Part shown: piece after piece, positions 23,227 through 34,002 of the stretch | How positions within the stretch are numbered: position 1 is the first letter of the stretch | How the letters are laid out: every line of letters starts with the position of its first letter | DNA from: Sparassis latifolia | Lineage: Eukaryota > Basidiomycota > Agaricomycetes > Polyporales > Sparassidaceae | Length of the DNA: 64,000 nucleotides | Reading direction: 5' to 3' | NCBI GenBank assembly: GCA_018466975.1 | Contig: CM031558.1 | Location: forward strand, 1,798,001-1,862,000 | Program-made: the position numbers and the translations under genes | The notes under the pieces: generated by a model | What the model was told of the DNA's origin: nothing | What the model saw: only the letters and a program-made list of their open reading frames with translations | Databases searched by the model: none

Positions 23227-25881
23227 TCAATTCGCCGAGCGAGCATACGCCTCCTTCAGTTGATCGAGTGCACTCTTTAAGCCAGAAAGTGAGCAAGGCA
23301 CAGACGGTTCGAGAGAATACTGACCTCGTACGAAGATCGAAGGGAAACAACATCCTTATCCGAGACCCTTATTCGCTTGACTTTATCCAGATGATCGGAT
23401 GTCTTCAGCATTGACTTGAAGTAGCGAGCCTGCGATGTACGGATCAGCGATTTAGATGCCACCGTCCCATCAGAAATGCGGCATACCTCTTGTTCCTCAA
23501 CTAAGGTCCATGCATGTCCGGAGCGACCCGCACGTGCTGTCCGACCTACCCGGTGTACATACTTTCGCATATCCACAGGAGCATCGTAGCTCACAACATG
23601 TGAAACATGGCTGATGTCAATCCCACGGGATATAAGATCTGAGCAGATGAGTCTATACGCAGTCGCATTCACCATCTGTGTAAGTCACAACGCAGGGTTT
23701 GCCGGTACGTACATGTCAATCTCCTGTTTCTTGAACCTTTCCAAGAGGGATTTCCGCTCGGTGGCACCCAGATCACTCGAATAAGCCCGTGCGACGGTAT
23801 TACAGCAACTCTGGTCTTCAGAAGAACGTGCCGCCTCGAAGTATTCGAACAGTCGAACAAGGCGTGTTGTTGACTCCGCAGACTTAGTGAAGACAAGAGC
23901 ATTGGTGACACCGCGGTTGTGCACCAGATGAAACAATGTCAATGGCTTCTCAGAAGACGAGCACACAATCATATGTTCCTTCAAGGATGACCGGACGTAT
24001 TAGTTTCTTTGGTAGGATAGTTTAGAGATGGCGTACCGTTAAACCCGCAGGCATTGTGAATTTCTCCATTACTAGATCCAGTACGCTCGCCTCTTCAGGC
24101 ACTGCACTCTCCTTTCGACTCTGCACAATGAAGTACCTCGGATTGTGTAAATTTAATGCAGATATCTTAGCCGGGTCTCTGGTCAAGGTGGCAGAGAATA
24201 GCAGCTTTTGACACGACGAGTCTCTTTTCTCGTCCGTATCTGTGCAAATATCAGGCACGCCGCGGAGCAGATGAAGCGAAGCGGGGGAGAGAGCATCTGT
24301 ACTGGGAACTGACTGCTCTGAGAGAAGATCGGGAGACACGTCTGGCTCTTCCTGACGTAGTGGAGGTCGGGTTGCTGCCAGCACTTGAGCCAACCAATCT
24401 TGGAAGGATTGTGCGAGAAGACGGTCTGCTTCGTCAATCACCTGTACCGGATCATAAGAAGGTAGTAACGTCAGACGAATGATGGGTGGCATACCAGAAA
24501 TCGCAGGTGCTGTAAGGAGAAGTTAGGACTTCCATTGAGATGATCCATAAGCCTTCCTGGAGTGCAGATTAGAATATCCACCTTGCTTGAGCCCCCCTGC
24601 AGTCTGGAAGTACAAATCAATGCACGGAATGAATGAATCCTAGAAAAATATGCAGACAGTGAAAGTTTACAACGCACCCGGGTGACTTGTCTGCAATGAG
24701 TTGTGCTTGCTCGTGAGCAAAAGAGTGCTGTCCAGTAGCTGTCCCGATCTACGGGGTGAAAGAGTCACCACACCGAAGGATATTGGACACTAAGCACGAC
24801 TGCCATACCTTCAAACCTCTGCCTTTTGATACGGCTTCGAAAGTTTCGCGCACTTGGATAACCAAATCACGTGTAGGCAGAACCACGAGTGTCCTGAGAC
24901 GAATGACGATCCGTGGCGACAAGATCTAACTAGAATTCCCCATCACAATCAAGTAGAGACGAGAAGCAGTGCTTACTTCCACAATGGGTAGAACATAGGC
25001 CAAAGTCTTCCCACTTCCAGTAGGCGCCGAGACACAGACATCGTTTGGGGGATCGTAAGGGAGGTAAAGCGACTTCAGGCGGTCTGTTGACAGAAGAAAG
25101 GGAACAACTGCCGTTTGCACTGATCATGAAATTCAGTAGTTAATAAACTCTCGTTGCGTGGCGAGCGAAAACGAGACAAACCAGCGAACAGTTCGGAGAT
25201 ACCCAGATCTGCAAGTCTCTTTCTTGTCCTTTCGCTCAATTGTGTTCCATTGTTGGCATTAGCTGTAGATGAAAATCCCATGACTTGGGCGGGGTCGATA
25301 ACTTCGGCTTCCACCAAAGCTTTGTCGATACCCTGCAAAGCGAGGACCGACTTTGACGGGGCATCCGGTTGAGAAGGCAGAGAAAATGAGGGAAGGATTG
25401 CTTTGGGCGTTGGCGATTGTCCGCGTGGATAATCCTGTACCGTAAGTGCCACTTCCCTGTATTCCGTTTTGCTGCGATCTGTGGAAGTAGGTGTAGTCGG
25501 TCCACTGTCGCCCTTATCAGAACTGTTCAGTTTGCGTCTTTTTTTGGGTCTATTCTCCTTCTGTGCTGCCTCTCCACGCTCGAGCTCATGGTCGCTTGCT
25601 TCCGATGCGTGACGGTCAATCTCATGTTCCTCAGAGTCCTCGTCAGTTTCAACCCCCACCGGCAACACGTATGATTGTTCTTCAGCAGCCTTCTCCGGTA
25701 CAGTGGCAAGACCCTTTCGTTGTTTACGTCTTTCTTTCTTGGCTTTCAAATATCTTTGTTTGGCCCTTGTTTTGACCTGCAGCACGATTAGATCCTCATC
25801 CTCGACCGTACACACAGATAATTTGACCTTTGGCTTTACTATTGGCGCATCGGTGGCTGACATAACCTGAGCAGCGCTCAT
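23227..25881 (-). CDS. DBP6: DEAD-box RNA helicase Dbp6/DDX51 (60S biogenesis)
   Basis: ATP-dependent RNA helicase acting in early 60S ribosomal subunit assembly in the nucleolus. Start at 25881: MSAAQVMSATDAPIVKPK. A long acidic/basic N-terminal extension (KKRRKLN near 25530) precedes the Q-motif region and helicase core. Motifs: APTGSGKTLAY (I, about 25020), PTRDLV (Ia), CTPGRLMDHL (Ib), VIDEADRLL (II, DEAD), FSATLTRDPAKISALNLHNP (III with the Dbp6-type continuation), NALVFTKS (IV), SDLISRGIDI (V) and HRVGRTARAG (VI). An insert of about 60 residues after DEAD fits Dbp6/DDX51. The final intron joins RSSYE to SALDQLKEAYARSAN, stop 23227-23229. About ten short introns. Intact. Confidence 0.92.
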
Positions 25882-28489
25882 TATTTAAGCCGTCACTAGT
25901 AGAACGGTAAGTACTCCAGAGTTCCAGATGATGGTCGCACTTAGCTCGGTGGCGGCTCAGCGGCCAGTGGGAGACATTACCTAATCTCAGAGCCAAATCT
26001 GATCATTCCACTTTCTGCCATTTGGTACCCGGGCCGCCATCCATCTTCAGCTTAGTCTCCCGTAGGCAGACTACAAAATGATCCCTATGAGTGAGGGAAG
26101 GGACGGAATCATATAGGTCTGCTTCAATACGCGCCCCCTTAGCCGTAGTACACGATTTCACTCGTGATGAGCCATGCCGAAGGGATGCCGGTGATCCGGC
26201 AATGTGCTGACTGAAAACGGCAGACGTGTTCTTGACGGGCTCTCCCTGCTATGGTGTGTTTTACGAGATACTGAAGTTTAAAAGGCTTGAACACAGTGCA
26301 GGGATGCTCTGGTTCAGTTCTGTGACAACCAGGGATTACTATTGGTGTGAGCCATGGGGGGAGATGTTGCAACATATTAGATTAACATGTTCTCTGTCAC
26401 CCCTCCCGGTTTGCAGGTACCTGCGACCTCCTCCGAGTCTGTTGTACCACCAGTTCCTCCACTTTGCAGTTCGGAAGGATGAGCCTACCACTGCACATGC
26501 TGGTCTGTCCCATATGCTCGTCTCCGGGTTTTCGGACAACACCTCGTGGATGCCAGATCTATGCACGCGTTTCTGAGATCAAATTTTCAACATCCCGAAT
26601 TCGTGTACTGCGGTTTGACCCTCGCCAATTGAAGCAGACTATCTTCAGCTTGAGCTTGATCAGTGTCATGATCAGACTGGTGTACAAGCTTAAAGTTGCC
26701 CACCTCAGGGCAGACGACGAATCCTCATAGAGAGATGACTGCAAGCTTGAAACCCGAACTTGAAGGCCTCCTTGTGGTCGTACCTGTGTCTGGAACTCAT
26801 ATGTCGACTTTACGTGGCTCTAGTCGAGACGCTCACTGGACCGCCCTGATTTCTTATATAGAGAAGTGTATAGAGAAGTACTTGATTCCATTTGTAATGC
26901 TGGAATAGTCTAATCTATGCCGTGCTGGTCGTAGATTAATTACTGTCATAACGAAATATCCGGTAGAGGCACTGGCAACTGCCTGCCCAGACTCTATTCA
27001 GAGAAACATGTAACTTGGGTCTTTAGTTGTAGCTAGCCAACCCAGCTAGCCTTCCGGTTTTCCTCATTCCTTCTGTTGACAAACTTGTATGCCCGATGTT
27101 TGTGCTTTGCGATTCTAATGCGAGCACCCTGACTCTTCGGCGGCAAAACAGCTGATTCGTGGCCCGAGGTCCTCGACACGTCTGGAAAGCAAACTGGTGA
27201 GTTGTCCTTCTTGACGCGCACTGCCGTCTGGCCTATAATTGATGCGATTTTACGCGCACACTGTGTCGGTGTCGCCCTTCAGAGCTGAGCTATGCGGCCC
27301 GTTGTCTTGAAGCCCTTTAGAGATGTATGTGAACTCGACGAGTCGGATTACGCCAGGTGGAGTCTCAATGCACCTGCCCATGTGGTCTTCCCTCCAGTAG
27401 CGGAGAATTCGTCTTGATATCGCGCTGAGCATCTCCACATACCTTTGCCAGTGCTTTTTCGGCGAGCAGAAGTAATACCTCTTCATCCCTTCGTTGCAGA
27501 TGTTCCGAAGCTTGTTCAATCGACATTGCTTCGTTTGAACATTTTCTCCGATGTTTTTATGGCAGATAGACGTGTCTTGCCATCCGATCTCTGGTGCGTC
27601 CTCCTGGTGCTTTTCATTGCGTGGAGATGCTCGTAGCTCGCCCGCTCGCTGCAGATCTGTAATTATCCATCCTAAATTCACCGTGGAATTGATTAAATAT
27701 GACAAAGTCCCTATGCATACCCCCTTCACTTGGGCGGTTTACTGCGGTGCATTCCGTCATGGTTAATATGGATGATGCGCGACTTGTTGCAGACCAAATG
27801 CGGCATCCTCGACCGGTCTGTGCTTCCATTCGAAGTCCCGTCTTGAATTTTTTGCAGCTAGATTGCATCAGAAACCAAGGACACGCCACGTACGGGTTCG
27901 GACGATGAAAACGAAGCATCACGATAGAATCTGTGATCTTCGTGATTCCGCCCACCAATATCTTCTGGATTTACTTCAAACGGCGTATTGCCGGGCCTTC
28001 TCCTTGACATTGTCATATCTTGCCGACCCCTTGTTGGCTACCCCAGCATGGTTACCGAGTCACAGGCGAGTCTCATAGACGATCTTGGAGATCACATGGC
28101 TTGCAATGTCTATGTCGAGCTTGTTGCAGTCGGATCTCCTGACCTTGCGACATTCCCGAGGTCCAACCCTTATCGGCACGTAATCTTAGCCATCATTGTC
28201 GGAACTACGCATCTCCACAGACCCACAGTAAACTTATGTTTCTGGAGACGCTGTATCCAGCGTGATTGAAATCGTCACGTTGCTTCATATACTAGAGCTA
28301 CTCTATGTGGTGGATTTATGCCTGTAGGATCACCTCGCGACGCCATGAATTTTTGTTCTGGCATATATAAGAGGAGTAAACTAGCCGAGATATCCGTCTT
28401 TCCACCTGTGCATGATAGGCGGTGCGTGTTGACCAGCTCGGTGCAATCTCCAATTTTTTGCTTGCTGTGGTGCAGATGTGCTCACAAGA
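25882..28489. other. gene-poor segment with scattered short frames
   Basis: 2.6 kb upstream of DBP6. Open frames of 60-160 codons on both strands lack recognisable domains. The stretch 27990-28200 has a plausible-looking frame (QASLIDDLGDHMACNVYVEL) that might belong to the small candidate gene just downstream, or to a decayed gene. No clear transposon ends were found. Confidence 0.4.
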
Positions 28490-28926
28490 ATGGTGAGTGT
28501 TTCTGTCCGTGCAAACGTGAGCTTGTTCGCATATTCATTCTTGCCATACCCACTAGCTTCGGAAATCAACATCGAGGATGTGGCGTCAGTCTCATTTAAC
28601 TCGGTCTCATCAGCGTTGCTGGTTATTCATCAACATCCGGGCGATGTGTGTGCTCAGCACTACGTCCTTCTGTACTATTCAGGCGAACAAACCGACTGCG
28701 GAAGGCCCAACTGCGGTCTGAGTTCCGCGCACATCCATAAGACTGCCAAAAATTGTCCATGCCCCAAGGTATGGAGTTCACCGTTGCAACTTTTCGCTCT
28801 GACCACGCCCTGCTTTTACTTGTTCAGACCTTCCGTGACCAGCGGAGAGTCCTTAATTTGATACAAGAACCTTGTGATGCTTGTAAGGAAGCTGCTCTGG
28901 CAGCACGGGTCACCCCCCGGTGGTGA
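28490..28926 (+). CDS. candidate small Cys/His-rich protein (start uncertain)
   Basis: Unrecognised. The convincing part is two exons joined by a GTATGG...TTCAG intron (28769-28827): the first reads HPGDVCAQHYVLLYYSGEQ then DCGRPNCGLSSAHIH and NCPCPK; the second TFRDQRRVLNLIQEPCDACKE, stop at 28924-28926. The Cys/His spacing (CX4C, HxH, CxC, CxxC) could bind zinc. The 5' end is unclear: ATG 28490 is in frame, but an upstream exon or a pseudogene is equally possible. Splice sites plus amino-acid texture favour a real, possibly fast-evolving gene. No function assigned. Confidence 0.3.
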
Positions 28927-29374
28927 TAGGGATTTCTGCCTTGTGTGCAAATCTTTCGACATCTGTTTCCTAGACCATTACAAGGGTCAACGGATCTCGA
29001 ATGTATCTCTTACTGTGCCTCGTCAAATATGCGCGAATTTTGTATCACTAATATACGACCTCTGATGGACAAACCTTCAGCGGTACATGAAGCTCTACCT
29101 CAGCATGCAATGCAGCATCGCTTCCATTACTTGGAACTTTGTGCATTTTACATCCGGCTGGATCTGTATAGATAAAATCGCAGCACTAAAGACAGCATCC
29201 TTTCACATGCACTAGTCTAGAAAGAAGACACGACGCAAACACGATACAACGACATGTGCCTTGCCCTCCCAGGTTTGATGAAATCAATGGAGATAACTGA
29301 GAACACACAATTATTGTCCACGGGGAGAACATACATCCGGAAGCATCATCGATACTACACATTTGCGCACAACA
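28927..29374. other. intergenic
   Basis: About 450 bp downstream of the candidate small gene and downstream of the convergent XLF gene. Nothing supported. Confidence 0.45.
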
Positions 29375-30997
29375 TCAGAACCGTCTTCCTCCACGCTTCA
29401 GTGGTTGTTTAGCCCCTCGTTGCACGCCCCCTTTGATCTGCACTACCCGTCTTCTGCGCTCTGCTTCGCTGTCTTCGTCACTTGATGACACCACGGGGGC
29501 GCGTTTAACTCTCTTGGAGACTGGTTCAGGAGACGAGCCGTCCCCCGGGGCTTGCTCCTGGGAACCAGATTTATCAGGGGTGGGCTGGGACTTAGAGCTA
29601 ACACGTGTAGGGGAGCCTGATCGCGAAGCAAGGGCGCTCGGCAAGATATGGTTTTGAACCTTCAAATCTTTGGCCTTACCCTTCTCTTTTTGGGGAGGTG
29701 GCACATCATCATCAGACTGCTCCGTAGCAGAGTCGTCATCTGCAGCCTGCTTTGGCGGCAAATTTTGGGAGGATGGAGACTGTGACCCGGGAGGAAACCG
29801 AGCGGATGGCCGCGTACCATGAGCCTGCACTCAACCAAAGGAGGTAAACCCTGAGAATAACCGTTTGATTGTGAGACGTACGGGGACGACCGGAGACCCT
29901 AAAAGCCGGTCCTGTGGAGGCTTCGAAGGGGCTCGTGACCTTTGCGGTGGTGAAAGGAGGTTGGGTCTCTCCACGCTCGAGGAGATAGAAGCTAGGATTT
30001 CATAGTCAAAGAGGAAGATAACGACCAGGGCGGAGATGCTCACGGAGCTCCGGAAGGAAATTGAAGATGGCTGTCATACGGCGCAGTGTGGTCGCGACAC
30101 GGGGCCTAGAAATCGCATTTTTTACATGCGTATCCACTGTCCGCCTGGCAGTTCTCCCGACTTTGTCCACTGCCTGGTGACACGTTAACGGAAGTATTTC
30201 AGCACCGAGTGACCTTGGTAAACGCGTCTCACCTTCTCAAGGTTGACCTCCGACAATTCGCTGATAGTATCTGCAGAGGAGAACGCAAGATGGGTAACGC
30301 TGATCAGAGGCATGATGAGGTGTTTGGATATCAGATCAGCTGAGACTTTGGGCCCGACGTTGTAGGTCTCCCATCGCCATTTGAACGCGTCACTTCCCAG
30401 TTCAAACGCAAAATCCTGTATGTAAATAATGAGTGATAGAAGAAACGATGATCAATGGGGACGACAAGGCATACCGCGTAACGCGAATCGACGATGTCGA
30501 AAGATAGGTCGAGAATGCCGCCGAGAGTATGTGCGGACGACACGAGTTCCAAAGTGCTTGTCCTCCATTCATCCTCTTCTTCTGTCGTGATGAACATCGA
30601 CGATGACTGCGGGTTGCAGTCGCGCCATCGCCGCGCAAACTGCTTGCTCGACAACACTGAAAATAGCCACTGAAACCTGCATCTTTCAATCCAATGGCAA
30701 AGTTGCTTACCTTCACCCCACACGCCTTTCGTGTCGGTGATCATGATGCAACAGCATTGGTCTACTGTTGACGAGTAGAATTTCTACAGAGCATACGGAA
30801 CGTGACGAGGATGTAATGTAACGACAATGCGCGAAGACAAACCAATAGATAGGGGATGGACTTCTCGCTGTCTACTCTGACGAGCCACTCCTTGTTAAGG
30901 AGAAGCTTGTAGTGATCCTGAGAGCCATTATGGTCGTGACTATTAGTAACTATCGACAATACCGTGCAGGGCCACTCGCCTCTGACAAGTACTCCAT
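29375..30997 (-). CDS. NEJ1: XLF/Nej1-like non-homologous end-joining factor
   Basis: XRCC4-like factor that bridges DNA ends with Ku and the ligase IV complex. Start at 30997: an 18-nt first exon MEYLSE, joined across a GC-AG intron (30918-30979) to DHYKLLLNKEWLVRVDSEKS, then KFYSSTVDQCCCIMITDTKG, SSKQFARRWRDCN, DFAFELGSDAFKWRWETYNV and ISKHLIMPLISVTHLAFSS. The coiled-coil stalk is AVDKVGRTARRTVDTHVKNA. The C-terminal third is disordered (Ser/Pro/acidic) and ends KQPLKRGGRRF: basic residues plus a final Phe, resembling the Ku-binding motif at the XLF tail. About seven introns. Family call rests on the head domain and stalk pattern. Confidence 0.85.
30918..30979 (-). other. GC-AG intron in the XLF gene
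   Basis: On the minus strand the donor reads GAG|GCGAGT and the acceptor GGCTCTCAG. Removing these 62 nt links MEYLSE to DHYKLLLNKEWL in phase 0, matching the usual XLF N terminus. GT alternatives nearby shift the frame or stop early. The donor string equals that of the ATG17 GC-AG intron. Confidence 0.6.
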
Positions 30998-31362
30998 ATG
31001 TTCGAGATACTTTACGTATACAATGTAGACCAGCTAGAAAGATGAGATGCTCTAGTACCACTGCTAGTATTACCTTTGCATTGACCAGCTCGGTTTGTCA
31101 GAGTAAGTAGTGTGCAAGATCATTGAGTCAAACAAAGTCCGAAACGGTGGCGCTAGGAGCGCGCTTGTTTGCTGCCGCGAAGCTGAGGCCAACGTCGACA
31201 ATGACAAATACTGCTTTGTTCGCACCGTCCATCGTACCGTGACTACGTCTGACATTGGCTGGAGGCAAATGTCTTTATCGTCCCCGTGCGCATGAACATG
31301 ACCTCGGAGATCCTAACTAAGTGACTGAACGCATCCTCTTAACAGACGTTGCTGCTAGCTAT
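30998..31362. promoter_or_regulatory. divergent promoter region (XLF / FHA-G-patch)
   Basis: 365 bp between divergent starts. A CTAAC branch-like site with TTAACAG just before 31349 suggests the FHA gene may have a 5' intron ending there. No coding upstream exon could be fixed. Confidence 0.4.
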
Positions 31363-32733
31363 ATGAACGCCATGGAGGCAGGGGAGATACCCCCTGACAG
31401 AATCCCTGCTGTACATCCTCATGCCGTGCCATCATATGACCATCTGCATAGTGAGTGGCACGACGAACGATCGTCACAGGATATATCTGGTACTATTCAT
31501 TCCCCCGCGCTGGAATGGCCAGGCGATGCCGGATCACCTCCCTGGGCTGCGCAGCCATCGGATAACTCCCCTCATCCCCCTCCTAAACCATCTTCGAGGT
31601 TGTTCGCCCACGCCCCGGCGTCTCTGCGACTTCTCGTGCAGAAAACTTCTGTCTTGCCGAAGAGGCAGACACTCGCAGTCATCGATGGCTACTCGGAAGT
31701 CCAATTTGGTCGCGACATTGCCCCGCCCGGCAGCGACACTCCGCGCTTACGCCTGAAGGAGATGGAGGTATCGAAGCTGCATGCAACAATGTATTGGGAC
31801 CAGAAGCGGGAGGAATGGGCGGTGGTGGACATGGGCTCGAAGCATGGCACGTTTCTTAGGTCTTCTGGCTCTGCGCCGTTTGGTGGGGTGCAGGGTGCAG
31901 GTTATTCTGTGGCACCTGACATGGACACGTCGTGCTCAGAGGAGAAGGGTTTCCGTTTGTCTCCACCCAGAGTTGCAAGCATTCCCCGCCGTCTGCGACA
32001 TCTCGATCGCCTCAGTGTTGGAAGTACGACGTTCGCTGTTCACCTTCATGACGACCAGATGCCGTGTGTCGACTGTTCGCGGCAGGAGGGCAAAGAAATA
32101 CCTTTGTTCGCTGTACGTAGGGTGGAGCGCTATGCCGAAGCGAACAAGAAGCGCGAGCTGGAAGCGACGAATGCTCCACTGACGGTTTCTAGCCAAAGTG
32201 GAGCGGCAGGAGAACGGAATCCGAAGCGTGCGCTGACGATGCTGAAACGGAGCTTGCTGTCGCGTCACGATTCACCGCCCACTAGGGAGCCAACACCGCG
32301 ATATGTTGACAGGAGTGCACGGCGACGCGCCCTACATCCTCATATTCCGCTCGACACCCCACACTCACATCTGCAGACGAAATTTTCACCATCGCCAGCC
32401 TCTTATCCCGTATCTCGTTCGGAATCACCATTCGCTTCAATACCGACTTCTTCAAGATCGGCCCCTCCCACTCCTTTGCCGGATACAAATGTCGGACATC
32501 GTCTTCTCATGAAGCAAGGCTGGCAGCCAGGTACGAGTCTTGGCCAGGCTGAAAGCGGTGGCCTCGCTCTGGTCGAGCCTCTTGAGGTGAGCGGTAATGT
32601 CGGCAGAGCAGGGCTGGGTATGAGCGCTTCTGCAGCTCTTCCACCTGGCGTTGGAAACGTTGAAATCGAATGGAAAGAGGATGGAAAGTTCAGACGTTGG
32701 GCAAGTCTTAGAACGGAAGATATCGCGAGATAA
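31363..32733 (+). CDS. FHA and G-patch domain protein
   Basis: Nuclear protein with a phosphothreonine-binding FHA domain and a C-terminal G-patch, the pairing seen in AGGF1-like proteins; G-patches usually bind or activate DEAH helicases in RNA processing. First ATG in the frame is 31363 (MNAMEAGEIPPDRIPAV). FHA signatures: VQFGRD, VSKLHATMYWD and VVDMGSKHGTFL (about 31690-31860), interrupted by a Gly/Ser insert before LDRLSVGSTTFAVHL. A Ser/Pro/Arg-rich linker follows. G-patch at about 32490-32640: LLMKQGWQPGTSLG, then GRAGLGM. A single long exon, unusual among its intron-rich neighbours. The true start may be in an upstream exon. Confidence 0.85.
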   Translation: MNAMEAGEIPPDRIPAVHPHAVPSYDHLHSEWHDERSSQDISGTIHSPALEWPGDAGSPPWAAQPSDNSPHPPPKPSSRLFAHAPASLRLLVQKTSVLPKRQTLAVIDGYSEVQFGRDIAPPGSDTPRLRLKEMEVSKLHATMYWDQKREEWAVVDMGSKHGTFLRSSGSAPFGGVQGAGYSVAPDMDTSCSEEKGFRLSPPRVASIPRRLRHLDRLSVGSTTFAVHLHDDQMPCVDCSRQEGKEIPLFAVRRVERYAEANKKRELEATNAPLTVSSQSGAAGERNPKRALTMLKRSLLSRHDSPPTREPTPRYVDRSARRRALHPHIPLDTPHSHLQTKFSPSPASYPVSRSESPFASIPTSSRSAPPTPLPDTNVGHRLLMKQGWQPGTSLGQAESGGLALVEPLEVSGNVGRAGLGMSASAALPPGVGNVEIEWKEDGKFRRWASLRTEDIAR

Positions 32734-34002
32734 TCCCGCGATGAGTAGTGCACTGTCCACTGCGTGGTAAGACGATTATCCTGTTTCTCATAGATCACGG
32801 CTGAGTTTTGTTTTCTTACGTGTTACATACAGGTTGAGTGGACGAGGCCATTCAGAAACCCTCGCGGGAGAGCTGCTGCGAGAATAAAGCGAAGGCGGAC
32901 GAGCCATCTAGGAAATGTCAAGACACCGCAACTCGATGCGGCGCGCGATGACCGGCACCTAAAGCACAGCGTCGGGCACGGCGGCTCGCAATGGCGTACA
33001 CGCCTTACTGAGTGCCCCAGCGCAGACCCTGCCAAATGCTGCCAGGTGAGTATCTTGACATCTTGTCTGAGCCATCACGAAATTACCAATGCAGGTCTGC
33101 GTGGATAGACTAATTCAGATTGAGTGAACCCAGCTAGCCAAAAAGAAGAGAACGACAAACATATACCTCCTGGTTACTCCTGATTTGACTGGCTTTGCTG
33201 GTTAGCTAGGTTTTGTTGTTGCGAAGCGGGGGAGTTGGCGCTTACTGTTCCGACGTATATTGCGGGGATTCACTGTTACTCGACATGGGATCAATCGGAA
33301 TCCACCAGCCCTGCCGTTTCCGAGTCCAGACGCGATTGTGGACTTGCACGTTGCTTACATTCCATTCGCCGTTGTCCGGACAACGGAGCTGTGCTCGGTT
33401 GTTTTCCCTCATTTCGGGAGACTGCGTCTTATCGTGACATGTGCTGGCTTGCCCCACTGATCTCGGTGATGATGATGCATTTGCTAAGGGATCTATGTAG
33501 TGTTACCGCCTTCCGACAGCAGCTATATTCGTCTTCGGTTCGTGGTGTCGATTTGAGTCCGGACTCGTTGTGTAACGAACCGTGGGCAGTCAAGATGACA
33601 ATATTCACTTAGCACAATAACTGAAGTACCTTGGCACCCTAGAGCTCGAGAATGAAATGGAACATGTCACAGCGACAGAAAACGAGAAAGGCGGCGGCAC
33701 CTCAGGCTGTCCATCACTGAGGAGTGGGCGCCTGTGGACGCGTTCTTTGCGCAGGTTTACTGGTCACGTGCTCGCGCGACGCGGACGAGGTTGAAATCGC
33801 GAAAGTGAACCTTGCGCCTCTTGTTGTCCCCCAGGCTGACACTCGCAGACACCCGCCTCCTCTCTCTCCCCTTTCCTCCTTCCATCTTTTGGCGCGTCGG
33901 GCACATTTTTCTTTATCGTCGTTTCCACCTTACATTCCGTGAAGCGCACCCCCATCAAGAGCAACATTTCACCCCTCGTCACAGTAGTCAGATACGATTC
34001 AA
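32734..34002. other. gene-poor segment and cyclin B upstream region
   Basis: 1.27 kb. No supported gene. The last 170 bp before the cyclin start are strongly pyrimidine-rich (CTC/CTTTCC runs), typical of a fungal core promoter or 5' leader. Confidence 0.5.
33887..33896 (+). promoter_or_regulatory. E2F/SBF-like site upstream of cyclin B
   Basis: TTTTGGCGCG lies about 107 bp before the cyclin B start and matches the TTTSGCGC core bound by E2F-like factors (and resembles fungal SBF/MBF sites). Its position suits cell-cycle control, but a single 10-bp match can be chance. Confidence 0.3.

Noticed and set aside
27250..27729. 159-codon minus-strand frame in the gene-poor region
   Set aside because: No recognisable motif, start context or splicing; competing frames on the other strand are similar in length.
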